A stretch of DNA of 27,241 nucleotides, from NCBI GenBank assembly GCA_903909925.1, contig CAIVXR010000128.1:1-27241 (forward strand), written 5' to 3'. Each line of letters starts with the position of its first letter. Within the stretch, counting starts at the first letter, position 1. Positions 23,714 to 27,241 of the stretch are shown here, one piece after another. The notes beneath the pieces are model-generated. The model made no database searches and was not told the DNA's origin. It saw only the letters and a program-made list of their open reading frames with translations. A program made the position numbers and the translations under genes. The stretch is from an uncultured beta proteobacterium. GTDB taxonomy: Bacteria; Pseudomonadota; Gammaproteobacteria; Burkholderiales; Burkholderiaceae.

Positions 23714-24679
23714 TTACTTCATCCAGCCTTTGCTATAGAAGTAGCCCAGCGGAATAACAGCTGAAATAATCATCGCGCCAATTGCCATTGGGTAGCCCCA
23801 AGTCATGTCTAACTCGGGCATATATTTGTAGTTCATGCCCCAAACACTGGCCAACAAGGTTGGTGGCATTAAGGCAACTGATACCACTGAGAAGATCTTG
23901 ATAATCTTAGATTGATTCAAATTAATGAAGCCGACCGTAGCGTCCATTAAGAAGTTAATCTTATCGAATAAAAACGCTGTATGGTTCTCTAAAGAATCAA
24001 TGTCGCGCAAAATTTGACGCGCTTCTTCCTGTTGTTCATCTGATAGTAACTTGCTGCGCATCAAGAAAGATAAGGCTCTGCGGGTATCCATCACATTGCG
24101 ACGAATGCGTCCATTGGTATCTTCTTCTTTAGCAATCGTCTCTAGAACCTCTGCAGCGTCAGCATCATTAATGCTGTCAGAAAGCACTCGCTTACCTGCT
24201 TGTTCAAGATTTTCATAAACTTCTTCTAAGGCGTCTGCAGAATACTCGGCATCGGTAGAATACAAATCGAGTAGTACATCTTTTGCATTGCTCACTGAAC
24301 CAGGTCGCAAACGAGCACGCAATCGGACCAAGCGGAACACTGGCAAATCTTCATCGTGAATCGAGAACAATACTTGCTTGGTCAGAACAAAAGCCACGCG
24401 CACGTTGCGAGAGGTTTCTTCTTCATCCAATAAGAAATCAGTACGAATATGGAGATGGCCATCGTCGGCCTCAAAATAGCGCGCAGAGGCTTCTAAGTCG
24501 CCCAAGTCATCCAACTCAGGCAAAAGCACCCCAAATGCCTCTTTAATCCAAATAAGTTCCTCTTCCTCTGGATCAACGACGTCGATCCAGATAGGATTAG
24601 CGTATTGCAATAATTCATTGCGATCTTCGACTTGCTCTTGAGAGAGGCGGCCATTTTGCAGGACGAACAAGTTGATCAT
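23714..24679 (-). CDS. corA: CorA-family magnesium/cobalt transporter
   Basis: Pentameric Mg2+ channel of the inner membrane. The 321 residues consist of a large acidic cytoplasmic domain, a long helix carrying LSFLMRSKLLSDEQQEEARQ, and two C-terminal membrane helices. The first ends with the pore signature GMNYKYMPEL; the second follows WGYPMAIGAMIISAVIPLGYF. A strong ribosome site, AGGAG, lies 7 bases before the ATG. The gene is divergent from pyrF and tail-to-tail with pncC. Whether Mg or Co is the main substrate cannot be told from the sequence. Confidence 0.94.
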   Translation of the reverse strand: MINLFVLQNGRLSQEQVEDRNELLQYANPIWIDVVDPEEEELIWIKEAFGVLLPELDDLGDLEASARYFEADDGHLHIRTDFLLDEEETSRNVRVAFVLTKQVLFSIHDEDLPVFRLVRLRARLRPGSVSNAKDVLLDLYSTDAEYSADALEEVYENLEQAGKRVLSDSINDADAAEVLETIAKEEDTNGRIRRNVMDTRRALSFLMRSKLLSDEQQEEARQILRDIDSLENHTAFLFDKINFLMDATVGFINLNQSKIIKIFSVVSVALMPPTLLASVWGMNYKYMPELDMTWGYPMAIGAMIISAVIPLGYFYSKGWMK

Positions 24680-24752
24680 GGTGAACTCCTAAGGAATGTG
24701 CGCTAGTTTATCCTATACAACATGACAGTTTCACTAAAATAAGCCAAATCCA
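24680..24752. promoter_or_regulatory. Divergent corA/pyrF promoter interval
   Basis: This 73-base interval holds the corA ribosome site (AGGAG read on the minus strand) and candidate -10 boxes: TAAAAT at 24735-24740 for pyrF, ending 12 bases before its ATG, and TAGGAT read on the minus strand near 24710-24715 for corA. No good -35 was found. I do not recognise a Mg-sensing leader, and the space is too short for an M-box riboswitch. Confidence 0.4.
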
Positions 24753-25592
24753 ATGAACTCTCGCTCAAATACCTTTAACCAGCAACTCCAGTCTGCATGG
24801 GCTTCCCAAGGCAGTATGTTGTGCGTTGGTTTTGACCCCGACCCCAAGCGCCTGCCCCCATCCCTCCAAGGCAAACCCGAGGGGATATTTGAGTTTTGTC
24901 GAGAAATCGCTGATGCCACTGCGGATTTAGTGTGCGCATTTAAACCACAGTTTGCTTACTTTGCCTCCCAAAGAGCCGAGGCTCAATTAGAAAAGCTCAT
25001 TTCCCACCTGAAAGATAAATACCCCCATATTCCTGTCATCCTCGATTCCAAGCGGGGAGATATTGGCAGTACTGCTGATCACTATGCCTTAGAGGCTTTT
25101 GAGCGTTATGGGGCAGATGCAGTCACCGTAAACCCATACATGGGGTTTGACACCATCGAGCCCTACCTCAAACATGCTGGTAAAGGGGTCATCGTGCTTT
25201 GCCGCACATCAAATCCGGGTGGCTCAGATTTACAATTTCTCAATGTGGGTTCTGGCGAACCCCTCTATTTACATGTGGCCAAGCTAGCTGCGCAGAAGTG
25301 GAATAGCTCCGGTCAGATCAGTCTCGTAGTTGGCGCCACCTTCCCTGAAGAAATTGCCAAAGTACGAGCCATTGTTGGTGATATGCCTTTGCTAATTCCA
25401 GGTATTGGCGCGCAAGGGGGCGACATCGATGCAACCGTTAACGCAGGTCGTATTGCTGGTGCGCCTGGCACCGGAATGATCATCAACTCCTCAAGAGCCA
25501 TTCTGTATGCAAGCGCAGCCGCTGACTTTGCTCAAGCTGCAAGAGCAGTAGCACAAAGTACGCGTGATGCACTTAGATCTGCTGCAAAATAA
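24753..25592 (+). CDS. pyrF: Orotidine 5'-phosphate decarboxylase, type 2
   Basis: Decarboxylates OMP to UMP, the last step of de novo pyrimidine synthesis. The 279 residues fit the longer type 2 family (about 270) rather than the roughly 240-residue E. coli type. The active-site block is ILDSKRGDIGSTADHY (96-111) with catalytic Lys100; LCVGFDPDPKRLP (23-35), CAFKPQFAYF (61-70) and the phosphate-binding IPGIGAQGGD complete the barrel. It is monocistronic by layout: divergent from corA and convergent with mtgA, whose stop is 27 bases away with no clear hairpin between. Confidence 0.95.
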   Translation: MNSRSNTFNQQLQSAWASQGSMLCVGFDPDPKRLPPSLQGKPEGIFEFCREIADATADLVCAFKPQFAYFASQRAEAQLEKLISHLKDKYPHIPVILDSKRGDIGSTADHYALEAFERYGADAVTVNPYMGFDTIEPYLKHAGKGVIVLCRTSNPGGSDLQFLNVGSGEPLYLHVAKLAAQKWNSSGQISLVVGATFPEEIAKVRAIVGDMPLLIPGIGAQGGDIDATVNAGRIAGAPGTGMIINSSRAILYASAAADFAQAARAVAQSTRDALRSAAK

Positions 25593-25619
25593 TTTAAACA
25601 GTAGCAATAGTTAAGTTAT

Positions 25620-26363
25620 TCACTTGCTGCTTTGAGGCGCTGGATACGGTGCGAGGGCAACACGATCCATATTCTCTAAGATAAATTCTTGTCGAGTTGG
25701 AAAATGAATATTAGCCTTACGACAATACTGGGGCTTATCAAAACACTTAGGGGCAGGTAAGGCAGAACCTAAGGCAGCCGCTTGATCTCGGTCTAATGTA
25801 GCAGGAGTTCTTGCGTAGTAGTAGTGAGCAGCAGACCCTATCCCAAAAATACCTTCACCCCACTCTACCGAATTAAGGTAAATCTCAAACAAACGCTGTT
25901 TGGAAAGCATTAACTCCAACAGGCCAGTAATGATGAACTCCTGGCCCTTGCGCAAATAATTTTGTTCAGAAGAGAGAAAGAGGTTTTTTGCCAATTGCTG
26001 CGTGATCGTTGAGCCCCCACGCAATGCAGTCTTAGAACTATTGCCTACCTGAGTTTTTTGTTGATTCTTTTCCCAAGCTTTTTTCATATCTTCAAAGCGA
26101 AAGCCTTTGTGCTGAAAAAAGATATCGTCCTCGCTGACTAATACGGCGCGTTTGAGATTATTCGAAATCTTATCGTATGGTGTCCATTCAGAATAAACGG
26201 GGCATGACCAATGCCATGAGCATAAGCGCCAACGCTCAGCCCTTTGAAACGCAGTACTAACAGGATCAAGGCTAACCCATAGGGCGATCTGAATAGCAAA
26301 GTAAAACTGCATCGCCAAAAAGCCACAGAGCATGCATTTGACTAAGTAAGTGAGCCAGCGCAT
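25620..26363 (-). CDS. mtgA: Monofunctional biosynthetic peptidoglycan transglycosylase
   Basis: Family GT51 enzyme polymerising lipid II into glycan strands at the periplasmic face. The 247 residues begin with a membrane anchor (about 5-30). Catalytic motifs are VSEDDIFFQHKGF (76-88) with Glu78, RGGSTITQQLAKNLFL (115-130), RKGQEFIITGLLELMLSKQRLFEIYLNSVEWG (in segments, 138-169) and GIGSAAHYYYAR (174-185). The fold and length match other MtgA. Two cysteine pairs are notable, Cys48/Cys54 and Cys208/Cys214, both outside the anchor. It follows aroE after 25 bases, an order common in Burkholderiales. Ribosome-site sequence is weak. Confidence 0.94.
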   Translation of the reverse strand: MRWLTYLVKCMLCGFLAMQFYFAIQIALWVSLDPVSTAFQRAERWRLCSWHWSCPVYSEWTPYDKISNNLKRAVLVSEDDIFFQHKGFRFEDMKKAWEKNQQKTQVGNSSKTALRGGSTITQQLAKNLFLSSEQNYLRKGQEFIITGLLELMLSKQRLFEIYLNSVEWGEGIFGIGSAAHYYYARTPATLDRDQAAALGSALPAPKCFDKPQYCRKANIHFPTRQEFILENMDRVALAPYPAPQSSK

Positions 26364-26388
26364 CGAAAAATTAAGCTCAGCGCGTAAG

Positions 26389-27241
26389 TTAACTACGAAG
26401 CTTAGCTAATACTGCGCGTGGATCAATCGCCGTAGCTAGTTGTTCGCCGCGCCATAACAAGAAAGCATCGGCAGCTTGCTCGACTAGCATTCCTAAACCG
26501 TCGCTCACGCGTGCTCCTTTTTGCAAAGCTTGCTGCATAAAGGCGGTAGATTTTCCATAAACCATATCGTATGCAAAGGAACTTGGTACAAAAATATTAG
26601 CCACCGCCTGTGTACTTAGAGGAGATTCATCACTTAATCCAGCAGCTGTAGCATTGATTATTAAGTCAAATGGGTATGGCGTTTTTTTGAAGTCCTCAAG
26701 CTCAGCCAAAGTTCTAGACTCGAGTGCAACCTCTCTTTTGGCTGCTAGATCTGCAAATAATTTCACTAGTTCATCTGCCTTGGCATTAGAACGATTAGCA
26801 ATCACTAAAGCCTTAGGTGTTTGCTCTAACAGTGGGCCAATCACACCACGAGCAGCTCCACCTGCACCCAAAAGCAAAATTCTGGATTGATGAATGGCAA
26901 TGCCTTGAGCTAATAAATCACGCACTAGTCCAGCGCCATCAGTGTTATCACCAAAAATCTTACCGTCTTTGATCCACAGGGTATTTACAGCACCAGCACG
27001 CTGAGCGCGGGCAGTTAATACATCAGCAAAAACTTGGGCCTCTAGCTTAAATGGCACAGTAATATTCATACCCTTACCACCGGCTGCAAAAAAAGCTGTT
27101 GCTATCACTGCAAATGAATTGATTTCAGGCTGCAAGCGCCCATAATGCATTTTTTGCTTGGCTTGTTCTGCGAAACTTTGATGAATATCCGGAGACTTGC
27201 TATGAGAAATGGGATTACCAGCAACAGCATAAACATCTATC
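26389..27241 (-). CDS. aroE: Shikimate dehydrogenase, 5' end cut by the window edge
   Basis: NADPH-dependent reduction of 3-dehydroshikimate to shikimate. The frame stays open to the right edge: the residues at the edge read IDVYAVAGNPISHSKSPDIH, the shikimate-binding start of the family. The final base (27241) is a G in the third codon position, so the missing codon could be the ATG itself. An internal ATG at 27150 is not the true start, because it would remove this block. Further motifs are GKGMNITVPFK, NTDGAGLVRDL, the NADP loop LLLGAGGAARGV, ANRSNAKADEL and YDMVYG. About 283 residues are visible, near full length. It leads into mtgA. Confidence 0.95.
   Translation of the reverse strand, partial: IDVYAVAGNPISHSKSPDIHQSFAEQAKQKMHYGRLQPEINSFAVIATAFFAAGGKGMNITVPFKLEAQVFADVLTARAQRAGAVNTLWIKDGKIFGDNTDGAGLVRDLLAQGIAIHQSRILLLGAGGAARGVIGPLLEQTPKALVIANRSNAKADELVKLFADLAAKREVALESRTLAELEDFKKTPYPFDLIINATAAGLSDESPLSTQAVANIFVPSSFAYDMVYGKSTAFMQQALQKGARVSDGLGMLVEQAADAFLLWRGEQLATAIDPRAVLAKLRS

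Noticed and set aside
1..27241. Mobile elements, prophage, CRISPR array, tRNA/rRNA genes or a hidden defence operon
   Set aside because: All sizeable frames are accounted for by housekeeping genes, gaps are at most 128 bases, and no repeated spacers, terminal repeats or tRNA-like folds were seen.

Overview
The window looks like a core chromosomal segment of a betaproteobacterium of the Burkholderiaceae, most likely Polynucleobacter or a close relative. This is inferred from protein resemblance and gene order, because no rRNA or other phylogenetic marker lies in the window. The proteins read like Burkholderia/Ralstonia housekeeping proteins, and the runs fur/bamE/dapB, leuS-lptE-holA-proA and aroE-mtgA are typical of that group. 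GC is moderate by eye, unlike the GC-rich free-living Burkholderia. Genes are packed tightly, and no gap without a gene reaches 300 bases (the longest is 128 bases, 19103-19230). I see no transposase, phage gene, integrase, CRISPR array, tRNA or rRNA.

Layout. 1-826 (-): an ElyC/YdcF-type membrane protein. 892-3241 (+): photolyase phrB, then apaH. 3255-9644 (-): a long co-oriented run read leftward as lptE, holA, proA, hemJ, an RlmL-type 23S rRNA methyltransferase, a 56-residue rubredoxin and hemL. Upstream of it on the same strand lie bamE, dapB and leuS (9659-13995). 14039-14494 (+): fur, divergent from bamE and followed by two hairpin terminators. 14576-17642 (-): tkt then gap. 17687-18448 (+): rsmE. 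18482-21552 (-): maeB (malic enzyme fused to a PTA-like domain), then an orphan barstar-family gene. 21637-23713 (+): thiL-pgpA-pncC, joined by ATGA overlaps. 23714-24679 (-): corA. 24753-25592 (+): pyrF. 25620-27241 (-): mtgA and aroE, the latter cut by the window edge.

How the genes fit together. The content is central metabolism (tkt, gap, maeB), biosynthesis (hemL and hemJ for heme, proA for proline, dapB for lysine/peptidoglycan, aroE for chorismate, pyrF for UMP, thiL for thiamine diphosphate), envelope assembly (bamE, lptE, mtgA, pgpA, ElyC-like), translation and rRNA modification (leuS, rlmL-type, rsmE), replication (holA), nucleotide and NAD salvage (apaH, pncC), light repair (phrB), iron regulation (fur) and Mg transport (corA).

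I did not find an undescribed multi-gene system. The points most worth a second look are the orphan barstar-family protein with its long N-terminal extension, the loss of the NAD-selecting aspartate in GAPDH, a duplicated SFWD motif in a long BamE tail, a charged insertion in the RlmL-type enzyme, a KMAKS variant in LeuRS, an insertion in PgpA, paired cysteines in MtgA, and several start-codon corrections.
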